DNA of 64,000 nt. It comes from DATAWK01 sp036267255. Lineage in GTDB: Bacteria; Acidobacteriota; Terriglobia; Terriglobales; Acidobacteriaceae. Made by a program: the position numbers and the translations under genes. Below, in pieces: positions 36,520 to 45,695 of the stretch (within the stretch, counting starts at the first letter, position 1; each line of letters starts with the position of its first letter). The stretch spans positions 62,001-126,000 of the forward strand of contig DATAWK010000036.1 in the NCBI GenBank assembly GCA_036267255.1, written 5' to 3'. The notes beneath the pieces were generated by a model. The model did no database searches. It was given only the letters and a program-made list of their open reading frames with translations, and had not been told where the DNA came from.

Positions 36520-38583
36520 CTATATCGAAACGGCGACCGCCGAAGCCACAACCATCCGCGTGATCGATAACACGCTGATGTCGTCTTCCTGGCCGAAGCA
36601 TTGCGCTTCGTGGGCGATCTCCCGTGCTGAGGGCTGCCGCGCCAGCAGCGCTGCCAGCCGGTCGAACCCATAGAGCTGGCCATCCTTCTCCCGGCGCGCC
36701 TCGACAATGCCATCGGACATCATCGTCAACGTATCGCCATCGTTCAGATGAAATCTCTCTGCGTCATATTTCGCGCCTGCCAGCATGCCCAGCGGCAGTG
36801 CGCCTTCCATCGTCATTTCATTCCCGTTCACCCACGGCGGTAAATGCCCGGCGTTCGACACGGTCACGGTTCCGTCGGTATCCACACGCGCACAGACACA
36901 GGTAACAAAGCCGCTCTTCAAATTTCCAGTCAGCTCGCGGTTCAGGCGCTCCAGGATCTCTGCCGGTTCGATCGTCTCCTTGACAATGGCCCGCACCGCG
37001 CCCACGGCCATCGAGACCACCATCGCCGCCTGCAGGCCTTTGCCGCTCACATCGCCCAGCACGACGATCACTCCATCGGCGCTCACCGGAAGCACCTGAT
37101 AGAAATCTCCACCTACCTGGCTGGCGGGAAGATACGTTCCCTCCACGCGGTAGCCGGGCGTCTGCGGAATCTGCTCCGGCACCAGCAGCGATTGCACCGC
37201 CTGCGCCTGCTCCATCTCGTGCACCAGTTCCTGCTGATGCACCTGCGATCGCAGAAAGCGGCGCATCACCAGACCCAGTACCACCAGCGCCAGCACAAAA
37301 TAAGCGATTGCAAGAATTCCTACGTGGATGCCGAGAGGAAAATACTCAACCGGAATGCCCAGCACTTCCATGTCCATAGCGAACAGCGTGATGCCGAACA
37401 GTATGATCGCCGGCAATGCAATCCATCCCTCGGCACGATCCTGACGAATGCCCCCTACGGTGACGCCAACCAGGAGCAGCGCGAAAGCAATGCGCAAAAT
37501 CACGCTGCACAACCAGATGCCATGCGCCCACTCCGGCGGCACCACGGTTCCCAGCACCGGCTGGCGCAGACATGCGAAGACGCACAGTTCCACCAATGCC
37601 AGCGACCACGCAACACGGGTCACCAGCCGCTGAGCACGCAGCCGAAACCAGTGCACCCAGAACAGCAGCCAGAACAGAGGCAACAGGGCGAACCCGAAGA
37701 CATCTTCGAATAACAATAGAGGTGTTATGGGAAATAAATAGGTGCTGCTACCAAGAAACTGAACGATCGACAGCATGGCGCCCATCAAAAAGGCCGCCGT
37801 CAGCCACAGATAGGCCCGCTCCGAGCGGTCCATTAGATATAGCCATAACGAAACAATTCCGGCAATCAACAACACCAGCCCCAACAGCAGAAACGAAAGA
37901 AAGGTATGCAGGTTGACGTTGTTGTTCCGCAGCTGCAGCAACGCAATCGTCCGTTCCATTCCAATAACAGGAGCGGAGTGCAGTCCGCCCGCGCGAAAGG
38001 ACCACTGCGGAGTGTCCACACTCATATAGAAGCGTAGTGCCAGAACCATCTCTCCATTGGCGTCCGCCATTGGCAGATGGAATCGTGTCGCGCGCGAATA
38101 AAACCGCCTTACATGTTTCGGCGTAAATTTTCCAAACCCTCCTATCAGTTTTCCGTTGACGTACAGTTGATACGCATCGTCGAAGTTCGGCGGCATCTCC
38201 AGCCACAGGTCGGTGTTGTTTCCCGCAATCTTCACGCTGGTCCGGTACCAGGCGTATCCCGTCAGGTTCGGAAATCCCAGGGCCGTCCATCCGGGAACGT
38301 ACGAATCCGCACTGAAATAAGGATCGTGCATGTTCCGGTGCCCTTCGAGGTTGATCGCTTTCCACCCTGCGTCGTCATAATCCGGCCGGGCATAGGCCAG
38401 ATCGTCCCCCGGCTGAAATTTCCATTCCGTCAGTGCGTACGTGGAGTGCGCCAGTTGGACGATCGCACCGGGACCGCCTGCCGTTACACGCGACACCTGC
38501 TGCCCCGCCGATTGGCCTTTGGCGCAAGCCGCGACGGCTGCAAGACAGGCAGTCAGCCCAATCATCAGGATGCGCGCGCGCAT
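36520..38583 (-). CDS. 7TM-DISM and SpoIIE (PP2C) serine phosphatase
   Basis: 687 aa from ATG 38583, with a GGAG 7 bases upstream. A signal peptide (MIGLTACLAAVAACA), a periplasmic beta-sandwich sensor (about 45-215, with YAWYRTSVKI and LYVNGKLIGG), seven membrane helices (about 225-450), a linker helix, and a SpoIIE phosphatase domain from about 480 (VGGDFYQVLPVS, VVLGDVSGKGLQAAMVVSMA, TMMSDGIVEARR). It likely switches an anti-sigma or anti-anti-sigma protein in response to an external ligand. It diverges from ylxP across about 150 bases. Confidence 0.9.
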   Translation of the reverse strand: MRARILMIGLTACLAAVAACAKGQSAGQQVSRVTAGGPGAIVQLAHSTYALTEWKFQPGDDLAYARPDYDDAGWKAINLEGHRNMHDPYFSADSYVPGWTALGFPNLTGYAWYRTSVKIAGNNTDLWLEMPPNFDDAYQLYVNGKLIGGFGKFTPKHVRRFYSRATRFHLPMADANGEMVLALRFYMSVDTPQWSFRAGGLHSAPVIGMERTIALLQLRNNNVNLHTFLSFLLLGLVLLIAGIVSLWLYLMDRSERAYLWLTAAFLMGAMLSIVQFLGSSTYLFPITPLLLFEDVFGFALLPLFWLLFWVHWFRLRAQRLVTRVAWSLALVELCVFACLRQPVLGTVVPPEWAHGIWLCSVILRIAFALLLVGVTVGGIRQDRAEGWIALPAIILFGITLFAMDMEVLGIPVEYFPLGIHVGILAIAYFVLALVVLGLVMRRFLRSQVHQQELVHEMEQAQAVQSLLVPEQIPQTPGYRVEGTYLPASQVGGDFYQVLPVSADGVIVVLGDVSGKGLQAAMVVSMAVGAVRAIVKETIEPAEILERLNRELTGNLKSGFVTCVCARVDTDGTVTVSNAGHLPPWVNGNEMTMEGALPLGMLAGAKYDAERFHLNDGDTLTMMSDGIVEARREKDGQLYGFDRLAALLARQPSAREIAHEAQCFGQEDDISVLSITRMVVASAVAVSI

Positions 38584-38734
38584 GGATATCTCCGGAAAAC
38601 GCCGGGAGTGGCCTATAAATAGAAGTTGCGAGAATTCTATAACGCGCCGTTCCCGCGCACCGCATTTTCTACGCCGGCCCATTTCCTCTCAGGTTCGATA
38701 CAGTAAGGATGGCTCCTGCAACTTCGCCATCGTC

Positions 38735-39034
38735 ATGCCCATCGCCGTCCTCAACATCACGCTGCGGCTGGACCATGCGCACTCTCTCAAAGACCGGCGT
38801 CAGTGTGTGCGCAGCCTGAAAGACACCTTGCGCCACAGCTTCAACGTCTCCGTTGCAGAGCTGGATGAGATCGTCACCTGGCAGTCGGCTACGCTGGGCG
38901 TGGTCGCCATCTCGGCCTCCCGCGACTATCTGCGCGGACAAATGCAACTAGTCGAAGAGACCTGCCTGCGTGTGGCGGAAAATCACGGAGCCTCTGTCAG
39001 CGATGCTTTTGTCGAATTCTTCCCTGAGGAATAG
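38735..39034 (+). CDS. ylxP: DUF503 / YlxP family protein
   Basis: 99 aa, usual size. MPIAVLNITLRLDHAHSLKDRR, LRHSFNVSVAELDEIVTWQSATLGV and FVEFFPEE match DUF503, a small protein regularly found between infB and rbfA and implied in ribosome maturation. It lies 107 bases before rbfA. The N-terminal start is fixed by the family pattern. Its usual partner infB is on the opposite strand 7 kb away. Confidence 0.92.
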   Translation: MPIAVLNITLRLDHAHSLKDRRQCVRSLKDTLRHSFNVSVAELDEIVTWQSATLGVVAISASRDYLRGQMQLVEETCLRVAENHGASVSDAFVEFFPEE

Positions 39035-39141
39035 CGCTCCACGGCGAACTGCACCGTATGGCCTATAAAAAATACAAATCGAAATTACTCCGTCACCGCC
39101 CAAGTTTGGTATTCTCACATGTTTGATTGGGTTAATTTGCC

Positions 39142-39564
39142 ATGCCAGAATTACGCGCTAGAAAACATCACCGGGACCGCGTGGCGGAAACGCTGCGGGA
39201 AGAGATCGGCACCATGATTCAAGGCGAGCTGAGCGATCCCCGCATCAGCTTTGCCTACGTCAGCGAAGTCGTACTGGCTCCCGGCGGCAAATCAGCGCGC
39301 GTGTTTGTAGCCATCGACGGCGGCCCGGAAGAAGAGCGCGAGACACTGGCCGGCCTGGATGCGGCACGCGGATATATCCGGCACGAATTGCTGGAGCGTA
39401 TGGGCAAGCGCCATGTGCCCGACTTGAGCTTTCAGATCGACCGTTCGCAGAACCTGAAATCCCGCATTGACGATCTGATGGGTCGGTCAAAGCGCAGCGG
39501 CAAAAATATTCCGGCGAGTCCCGCAGAGCAGTCCGCTTCCGCCAGCAAGGATGCAAAAGACTAG
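39142..39564 (+). CDS. rbfA: Ribosome-binding factor A
   Basis: 140 aa. RARKHHRDRVAETLREEIGTMIQGELSDPRISFAYVSEV and the C-terminal VPDLSFQIDRS fit RbfA, which binds the 30S precursor and helps 16S rRNA 5' end maturation. A charged Ser/Lys-rich tail follows. It lies just before nrnA (2-base gap), a common neighbour order. Confidence 0.96.
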   Translation: MPELRARKHHRDRVAETLREEIGTMIQGELSDPRISFAYVSEVVLAPGGKSARVFVAIDGGPEEERETLAGLDAARGYIRHELLERMGKRHVPDLSFQIDRSQNLKSRIDDLMGRSKRSGKNIPASPAEQSASASKDAKD

Positions 39565-39566
39565 GC

Positions 39567-40667
39567 ATGCACGCGCGACTCAGCGACGGACGAATCAGCG
39601 ATGCACGCATGAGCGACGCTCGCATCGAAGATGGAGGAAGCCATCTTGAGCGGCGCCTTGAGCCGTCCGCCAAGCACGAGCCGTCCGCCAAACATGACTC
39701 GCCCGCCGAGCAGGTGCTGGATGCCATCCGGCAGCGGCAGTCATTCCTGGTGACAGCCCATGCTCGTCCCGACGGGGATGCGGTGGGCTCCGTGCTGGCC
39801 TGCGGCATGATGCTGGAGCAGATGGGCAAGCAGGTGGACATGGTGCTCTCCGACTGCGTGCCTCTGATCTATCGCACCCTGCCCGGCGCAGACCGCATCC
39901 GCTGGACCCCATCCGTCGAGCAACGCTACGACGCTGTAATTCTGCTCGAATGCGATGGAATCGAACGTTCGCGTTTGAAGGGGTTGCAAGGTCAGTTCCT
40001 TATCAATCTGGATCATCACGCCAGCGGCCGCGAGTTTGCCGATGTCAACTGGATTGATACCCGGGCAAACGCGGTCGCCGAAATCGTGTACCGTTTGGCT
40101 CTTTCTGCCAACCTGACCATTCCACCGGACATGGCCACTTGTCTGTACACCGCAGTGCTGACCGATACCGGTTCGTTTTGTTATGAGGGCACCAGTGCCC
40201 ATACTTTCGAGCTGGCTCAGGACCTTGTCCGGCACGGAGCCAGCCCATCGCGGATTGCCCAGGATGTCTATTTCAGCAATCCCACCTCCAAAATGCGCCT
40301 GTTGGGGGCCGCGCTCGCGAACCTGCAGCGCGAAGGGCACATCGCGTGGCTCTGGGTCACTCATAGCGACATTCTGCGCACGGGCGCTGCAGAGGAAGAC
40401 TGCGAAGGCATCGTCAATTACGCCATTGGTATCTCTGGCGTGGAGGTTGCCGTCTTCCTGCGCGAGATGCCCGATCATCGGCTGGGCCTCAGCCTGCGCA
40501 GCAAAGGCAGGGTCAATGTAGCCAAAGTCGCCGAAGGGTTTGGCGGAGGCGGCCATAAAAATGCCAGCGGATGCACACTCGACGGCCCCCTGTTTGCAGC
40601 CATTGATTGCATTTTGAAAGAGTTACGCCTGCGCCTGCGGCCTGTAGCCGTCACCGTCATTGCCTAG
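39567..40667 (+). CDS. nrnA: DHH-family oligoribonuclease / pAp phosphatase
   Basis: 366 aa. DHH motifs: HARPDGDAVGS, LECDGIE, LDHHASGREFADVN and TDTGSF, with the DHHA1 motif GFGGGGHKNASGC near the end. NrnA degrades short RNA oligomers (nanoRNA) and dephosphorylates pAp. The N-terminal about 50 residues are odd: a repeated SDGRISDARMSDARIEDG stretch and two EPSAKH units that align with no known part of the family. The ATG is 2 bases after rbfA, so it is probably coupled; a start further in cannot be excluded. Confidence 0.93.
   Translation: MHARLSDGRISDARMSDARIEDGGSHLERRLEPSAKHEPSAKHDSPAEQVLDAIRQRQSFLVTAHARPDGDAVGSVLACGMMLEQMGKQVDMVLSDCVPLIYRTLPGADRIRWTPSVEQRYDAVILLECDGIERSRLKGLQGQFLINLDHHASGREFADVNWIDTRANAVAEIVYRLALSANLTIPPDMATCLYTAVLTDTGSFCYEGTSAHTFELAQDLVRHGASPSRIAQDVYFSNPTSKMRLLGAALANLQREGHIAWLWVTHSDILRTGAAEEDCEGIVNYAIGISGVEVAVFLREMPDHRLGLSLRSKGRVNVAKVAEGFGGGGHKNASGCTLDGPLFAAIDCILKELRLRLRPVAVTVIA
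39660..39695 (+). repeat. 18-bp tandem repeat in the nrnA 5' region
   Basis: GAGCCGTCCGCCAAGCAC (39660-39677) is followed directly by GAGCCGTCCGCCAAACAT (39678-39695), differing at two positions. It encodes the doubled EPSAKH unit. Confidence 0.9.
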
Positions 40668-40808
40668 CGGAATGTGCCAAATCCACGCAACGCACGCTCC
40701 CTTGTTACGCAAAACTGCTGTCTCTTGTTAAGCTTAGAGGTCGGCTATTCTGTATCTGGAATGGGCTGAATTGCAGCTTGCAAAGCAAAGAGACGATCCA
40801 GGCCAAGC

Positions 40809-42515
40809 GTGACATCCCGTCGAAACGAAAATTGGAGGCGATACCTGCCCGGGGGCACTTTCTGGCAAAACGCCAGCCCGGCGATGGCGGCAGAAGTGGC
40901 CGTCCTGCTGGCTTTTACGGTTTTTTTGATCTTTTATGGCCTGGTTCCCATCTTCGGAGGGGCCGTTCTTGGCCTGGTCGGCGCCGATGAGCCTCGCTAC
41001 GCACAGATAGCACGCGAGATGCTGGCCCGGCACGACTACATTACCCCCATCCTGTACGGCAAGCCCTGGCTGGAAAAACCAGCGCTCTATTACTGGCGTG
41101 CCATGTTTGCCTTCAAGGAATTTGGCGTGCACGACTGGTCGGCGCGTCTACCCTCGGCCAGCTTCGCCTTCGCGCTGATCATGCTGATCTATCTTCACAT
41201 GCGCCGTTTCCGCCCTGGGGCGCAGCTGGACGCCGCATTGATCACCATCTCCTGCGTCGGCATGGTCGGTTTCGCACGCGGCGCGTCGACGGACATGCAA
41301 CTGGCAGCGCCATTCTGCATCGGCATGCTGGGCTGGTATGCATGGTATGAAACAGACAGTAAATTCTGGCTGTTTGACCTGTATTTTTTCGTCGGTGCTG
41401 CCACCCTGGCCAAGGGTCCCGTGGCGCCCGGCATGGCTCTGTGTATCATTTTTGTCTTTACCGCTCTGCGTCGGGAGTGGTCCCTGCTGCGCCGCACCAT
41501 CTGGCTGCCCGGAATTGTTCTCTATTTCGCGATGGTGCTGCCCTGGTTCATCGCTGTGCAGCATCGCAACCCGGAGTTCCTGCGCGTCTTCTTCCTGGAA
41601 CATAATCTGGAACGCTTTGCCACCGATCGCTTCCGTCACAATCAGCCCATCTGGTATTACCTGGCCGTCATGCTGATTGCCCTGCTGCCGTGGACCGTGG
41701 TCGCCATGAATGCATTAGGCGACGCCATCAGCAGCTCCATCGACGAATGGAAGGTGCGACGCGCACCGGACCGCTATGTCGGCAATCCGCGCGCCGGCGA
41801 TGCCTTCCCGGAATTTCTCGTCCTCTGGGCCTTTTTCCCGATTATTTTCTTCACCTTTTCGCAGTCCAAACTACCCGGCTACATTCTGCCTTCGATTCCA
41901 CCCATTACCATTCTTACCGGCGATTACCTCAACCGCGTCCGCACGCGCGGACTGCACCCCTGGCTGCTGACGGCCCATGCTTTGATGGTCGGGCTTCTCG
42001 TATCCGCTGGACTCATGCTGCCGCACATTCTGGTCATGCCGCACCATATTCCACCCACACCGGTCATCGTCTCTGCCTGTCTGGTTGGAGCGGCCGCTGC
42101 CATCGCCATTCTTGTCATTGTCGTGCGCTTCGGTACCGAGCGGCTTCGTATCGCAACCATGGTTCCGGTTGTATTGATGCTTGTCTTCCTGCTGGGCACG
42201 CGCAACGGCCCTTTGCTCGACCAGATGTATTCCGCACGCACACTGGCAACCGAGATTACGAAGATACAGGACGTCCCGCCCATGGTCTGCACCTATCAGG
42301 TGCGGCGCGATATGCGCTATGGGCTTGGTTTCTATCGCGACCGTCGCATCAAGGACTACGACATCGACGGCATTCCGCCGCAGGAACATATTCTCGTCGT
42401 TCGCGACAGCGCAGTTGCCGAACTGCCGAAAATTCTTGCCGGACGAACCTATGAACCGCTTTTTGGCTATGCCCCGCAGGAGCTCATGGTCTATCGCGTC
42501 TCCGCCGGCAACTAA
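40809..42515 (+). CDS. ArnT/PMT-like GT-C glycosyltransferase
   Basis: 568 aa with about 12 membrane helices. The first loop holds VGADEPRYAQIAREML with the catalytic Asp-Glu pair, and the second KPWLEKPALYYW, both typical of undecaprenyl-phosphate sugar transferases of the ArnT group (GT39/GT83 type). It acts at the periplasmic face. The sugar and acceptor, such as lipid A, are not determined. It follows nrnA by 141 bases. Confidence 0.85.
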   Translation: MTSRRNENWRRYLPGGTFWQNASPAMAAEVAVLLAFTVFLIFYGLVPIFGGAVLGLVGADEPRYAQIAREMLARHDYITPILYGKPWLEKPALYYWRAMFAFKEFGVHDWSARLPSASFAFALIMLIYLHMRRFRPGAQLDAALITISCVGMVGFARGASTDMQLAAPFCIGMLGWYAWYETDSKFWLFDLYFFVGAATLAKGPVAPGMALCIIFVFTALRREWSLLRRTIWLPGIVLYFAMVLPWFIAVQHRNPEFLRVFFLEHNLERFATDRFRHNQPIWYYLAVMLIALLPWTVVAMNALGDAISSSIDEWKVRRAPDRYVGNPRAGDAFPEFLVLWAFFPIIFFTFSQSKLPGYILPSIPPITILTGDYLNRVRTRGLHPWLLTAHALMVGLLVSAGLMLPHILVMPHHIPPTPVIVSACLVGAAAAIAILVIVVRFGTERLRIATMVPVVLMLVFLLGTRNGPLLDQMYSARTLATEITKIQDVPPMVCTYQVRRDMRYGLGFYRDRRIKDYDIDGIPPQEHILVVRDSAVAELPKILAGRTYEPLFGYAPQELMVYRVSAGN

Positions 42516-42645
42516 ATCGTGGGCGCTAACCGCTGCCGATTTCCCTGCTACTGCAACCTTCACGGGTTTGTATCTGGGTTCCGCTGGGTCGCGATAACCT
42601 TTTCCTGAATGCCGCAATGCCATACACTCACTTAAATAGGCGTGG

Positions 42646-43707
42646 ATGGGCCAAGTCCGGACGTATCCGCCGCACATCATCGAAATGGAACGGATATCTG
42701 GCGCCGCTGTGGCCTCAACTCTCCAACTCGAATTTCTCGACCTGCGCCACTTTCGTGCCCACGATCTGCGCGCGCTGCTGGAGGAAGAAAGCGCGCTCTG
42801 GCGCGAACGGTTGCGTTGGGATTACCGTGGCTCCGCGGACTTGCTGCTGCAATACGTAGACTCTCACCTGCTGGTGGGATATGTCGCCATCGACCAGTCA
42901 AAAATCTGTGGCTATACGTTCTGTGTGCAGGAGCAGGCCAAGGCCGTCATCGGCGATGTCTTTGCCTCGCGAGCCAACACCGCCGGCATCTCCGCCGCGA
43001 AGGTGGAAACCCGCCTGCTCGACCATCTGCTGGAAACTCTCTGCCATACGCCGGGACTGGAGCGCATGGAAGCGCAGCTTCTGCTCCATCCCCACGGCGA
43101 GCATCGCACGCCGTTTGAGAATGCTGGATTTCAGCTGTTCCCTCGCCTGTTCATGGAACGCTCGCTCGACGCGGACCCAGCGCAGGACCCTCCCTTGTTC
43201 AGCGAGATTTCCATACTGGACGGTGCGTTGCGCATGCGCCGCTGGCGCGATACAGACTTCGATCCTGCGACACACATCATCGCCGCAGCCTACGCCGGAC
43301 ACATCGACAGCGAGATCAACGATCAGTATCGCTCCATTTCGGGCGCGCATCGTTTTCTGCACAACATCGTGCGCTTTCCCGGCTGCGGCCACTTTGAGCC
43401 AACTGCGTCCTGGGTTGTGTTTGAGCCGCTGAGCGGCAACCTGCAGGGAGTGTTGCTATCCTCCCGCGTCAGCGCCGAGGTCGGACACATTACGCAGGTC
43501 TGCGTATCGCCGGACCTGCGTCGCCAGCACATCGGACAGTCTTTGCTGGAGGCCGGCGCTGCCAGCCTGCATCAGATCGGCTGCAAGGCCGTCACGCTGA
43601 CCGTCACCGAAGCCAACCACTCCGCCGTCGCTCTCTATCGCAAGCTCGGCTACCACGTGCGGCACACCTTCGATGCCATGCTGTGGACGGCAAAAGCCGC
43701 GTCGTAG
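42646..43707 (+). CDS. Protein with two GNAT acetyltransferase domains
   Basis: 353 aa. A degenerate N-terminal GNAT-like region (about residues 30-170) is followed by a complete GNAT domain (about 200-350) with the acetyl-CoA site ITQVCVSPDLRRQHIGQSLLEAG (R/Q-x-x-G-x-G-like) and LTVTEANHSAVALYRKLGY. Substrate unknown. An ATG at 42685 is an alternative start. Neighbours (ArnT-like, small membrane proteins) do not indicate the acceptor. Confidence 0.8.
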   Translation: MGQVRTYPPHIIEMERISGAAVASTLQLEFLDLRHFRAHDLRALLEEESALWRERLRWDYRGSADLLLQYVDSHLLVGYVAIDQSKICGYTFCVQEQAKAVIGDVFASRANTAGISAAKVETRLLDHLLETLCHTPGLERMEAQLLLHPHGEHRTPFENAGFQLFPRLFMERSLDADPAQDPPLFSEISILDGALRMRRWRDTDFDPATHIIAAAYAGHIDSEINDQYRSISGAHRFLHNIVRFPGCGHFEPTASWVVFEPLSGNLQGVLLSSRVSAEVGHITQVCVSPDLRRQHIGQSLLEAGAASLHQIGCKAVTLTVTEANHSAVALYRKLGYHVRHTFDAMLWTAKAAS

Positions 43708-43764
43708 AATCACACTCCGCCCGTTAGCTTTTTCAATAGCAGAAGACCAAAATCAGAATATAGA

Positions 43765-43947
43765 TTAGTGATGAATCAGCCACATCAGCCAGCTGGCTAC
43801 GATCGTGCCCAGCACAAACAGGCTGAAGCAGAAAGCGCCGTAGCGGATCATGGCGCGGGGCTGCGAGCGCTGCGTAATGCCGAAGACAATCGAGGCAAAC
43901 ATCGCAAACAGCAACACAGAAGTGAAATGAGAAGGGGCAAAGTTCAT
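43765..43947 (-). CDS. Very small two-helix membrane protein
   Basis: 60 aa with two hydrophobic helices (about residues 7-25, FTSVLLFAMFASIVFGI, and 39-57, CFSLFVLGTIVASWLMW) around a basic loop. Its ATG overlaps the stop of the upstream gene in ATGA at 43944-43947, so it is translationally coupled and probably real. No family recognised. Confidence 0.7.
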   Translation of the reverse strand: MNFAPSHFTSVLLFAMFASIVFGITQRSQPRAMIRYGAFCFSLFVLGTIVASWLMWLIHH

Positions 43948-44363
43948 GGCTTGCGTCCCAACCGGATGCTATGCGCATCCACGGCGGCAATAAAATTCAA
44001 CAACCCGGCGACCACCATAAATTTCGTTCCGTAATCTGCCGTCACCACCTGCACCACATTCTGTCCCCAACCTGCCATCGCGGAGATCAGATAGAGCGCT
44101 CCGTTGCCCAGATCGCCCAGAAAGCCCAGCATGTCGAGAATCTCACCGGAGTTAGGCGCGTAAATCTTGCCCTGCATGCCGAGGCCCATGGCGAACATGA
44201 TGGTGATGGAAAAAAAGAGAAGAATCCCGCGAATCCAGCGCCGCTGCAGCAAATGTCCCGCACCCGGAACCAGCCAGCCCGCCGCAAACATCAGATACGC
44301 GGCCATCGTCTGCGAGGACTGCGAGTTTGCTCCCGCTTGAGCAACATTGGTCTTGGTGGCCAT
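43944..44363 (-). CDS. Small membrane protein, DUF6677-like
   Basis: 139 aa. An Ala/Ser/Gln start, then four hydrophobic helices with GWLVPGAGHLLQRRWIRG and MGLGMQGKIYAPNSGEILDMLGFLGDLGNGALYL. This resembles the DUF6677 proteins seen in Acidobacteria and their relatives, from pattern memory. The function is unknown. It forms a two-gene unit with the next 60-aa gene. Confidence 0.7.
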   Translation of the reverse strand: MATKTNVAQAGANSQSSQTMAAYLMFAAGWLVPGAGHLLQRRWIRGILLFFSITIMFAMGLGMQGKIYAPNSGEILDMLGFLGDLGNGALYLISAMAGWGQNVVQVVTADYGTKFMVVAGLLNFIAAVDAHSIRLGRKP

Positions 44364-44405
44364 CTCTTCTGAATATATCAGCCTTTGAATTTGGCTAGAC
44401 CGGAT

Positions 44406-45572
44406 CTAGATGCGAACCAGCTCCGTTTGTATGCGCCCCGTCACCTTGGCGCTTCCCGGTTGCGTCATCATGTCCACTTCGCTGCGCACGCCAAACTCCG
44501 GCAGATAAATCCCCGGCTCGACGGAGAAGCAGGTATTCGGCAATAGCAGCCGCTCATCGTGCGTCTCAAAATTATCCAGATGCGCACCATTGCCGTGGAT
44601 GTCCGTCGCGATGTTGTGACCCGTCCGATGCGTGAAATATTCTTCAAATCCTGCGGCACGAATCACGTTGCGCGCGGCATCGTCGGCCTCCCATCCGGCA
44701 ATGGGACGCTTGGCCGCAAAGGCCTCCTGTACTTTTTGAATGGCCGCATCGCGCGCCGCTGTCACGGTGTGGAAGACCTTCTGCTCCCGCTCGGTCGGCT
44801 CGCGCCCCACAACACCCGTCCACGTGATGTCATAAAAAACCGTGTCCGGCTGGTTCTTGCGCCCCCAGATATCGATCAGCACAAAATCCCCTTTGCGAAT
44901 CGGCAGCGAATGCTCCGCCGTCGGCTCGTAATGAGAATCGGAGCTGTTCGCATTCACGGAAACATTCGGGCCATGCTCCCAGATCAACTCCTCACGCAGC
45001 ATGGCCTCCTCCAGCCAGGCCATGATGGCGTATTCTGTCGTGCCTCCATTGTTCACGCGATGGCCGATCTCGCGAAACCCGTTCGATAAAATCCCATCGA
45101 TGGCGCGCTGCGCCGCATAGTGACTGGCGATCTGGTCTTCCGTCAACACCGCTTCAAAATGGCTGACCAAATCTGCCGAGCTGACAATCTGCTTGCCCAT
45201 GCCATGCAGCAACTCCAGCGTGCCCGCATCCACCAGCGAAACATACATGATGGCATTGCGCGGCGAGTATTGCATCGCGATGCGCTGCTGTCCTTGCAGC
45301 ATCGTCGCCAGCTCCGTCTCCATCTCCTGCCATGTCGAATAGGCGGCCTTGGTGCCCGGCAGCGTATCCAGCCGTCCCGCTTCCACACGATGCACCAGCT
45401 TGCGCGGCTCGCCGTGCGCGGGAATCAGATAGTACCAGCGACGCGTGATGTGCATGGAATCGCCGAGGCCGAGAATGCGATAGGCAATTGGATCGCGATG
45501 GTGATGGTCATAGAACAGCCAGCCATCCAGCTGCTGCTCTCGAAGTGCCGATTGAATTTCGTCAAGTTTCAT
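44406..45572 (-). CDS. M24-family metallopeptidase (Xaa-Pro type)
   Basis: 388 aa from MKLDEIQSALREQQLDGW; a longer upstream frame is not supported. The N-terminal creatinase-like domain is followed by the pita-bread fold with all five metal ligands: Asp in VLIDIWG, Asp in VFYDITWT, His in HRTGHNIATD, Glu in SVEPGIY and Glu in VRSEVD. It cleaves an N-terminal residue before Pro or acts on a related substrate. The next upstream gene on this strand is infB, across a strong terminator. Confidence 0.88.
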   Translation of the reverse strand: MKLDEIQSALREQQLDGWLFYDHHHRDPIAYRILGLGDSMHITRRWYYLIPAHGEPRKLVHRVEAGRLDTLPGTKAAYSTWQEMETELATMLQGQQRIAMQYSPRNAIMYVSLVDAGTLELLHGMGKQIVSSADLVSHFEAVLTEDQIASHYAAQRAIDGILSNGFREIGHRVNNGGTTEYAIMAWLEEAMLREELIWEHGPNVSVNANSSDSHYEPTAEHSLPIRKGDFVLIDIWGRKNQPDTVFYDITWTGVVGREPTEREQKVFHTVTAARDAAIQKVQEAFAAKRPIAGWEADDAARNVIRAAGFEEYFTHRTGHNIATDIHGNGAHLDNFETHDERLLLPNTCFSVEPGIYLPEFGVRSEVDMMTQPGSAKVTGRIQTELVRI

Positions 45573-45640
45573 AGGAACGTTTGATTGTAGCGAATGATTG
45601 CATGTTCGGGAAAACATGCAGGACTGATGAAGAGCTTCCC

Positions 45641-45680
45641 AAACAGCAAGGGCGCGCACGCGGCGCGCCCTTGCTGTTTT
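45641..45680. terminator. Long perfect hairpin after infB
   Basis: AAACAGCAAGGGCGCGC (45641-45657) pairs perfectly with GCGCGCCCTTGCTGTTT (45663-45679) around the 5-base loop ACGCG. The T run after it is short (TTT) on both strands, so it is a likely, but not classic, terminator. It lies 16 bases past the infB stop. Confidence 0.75.
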
Positions 45681-45695
45681 GCATTCCAGTGAAAA

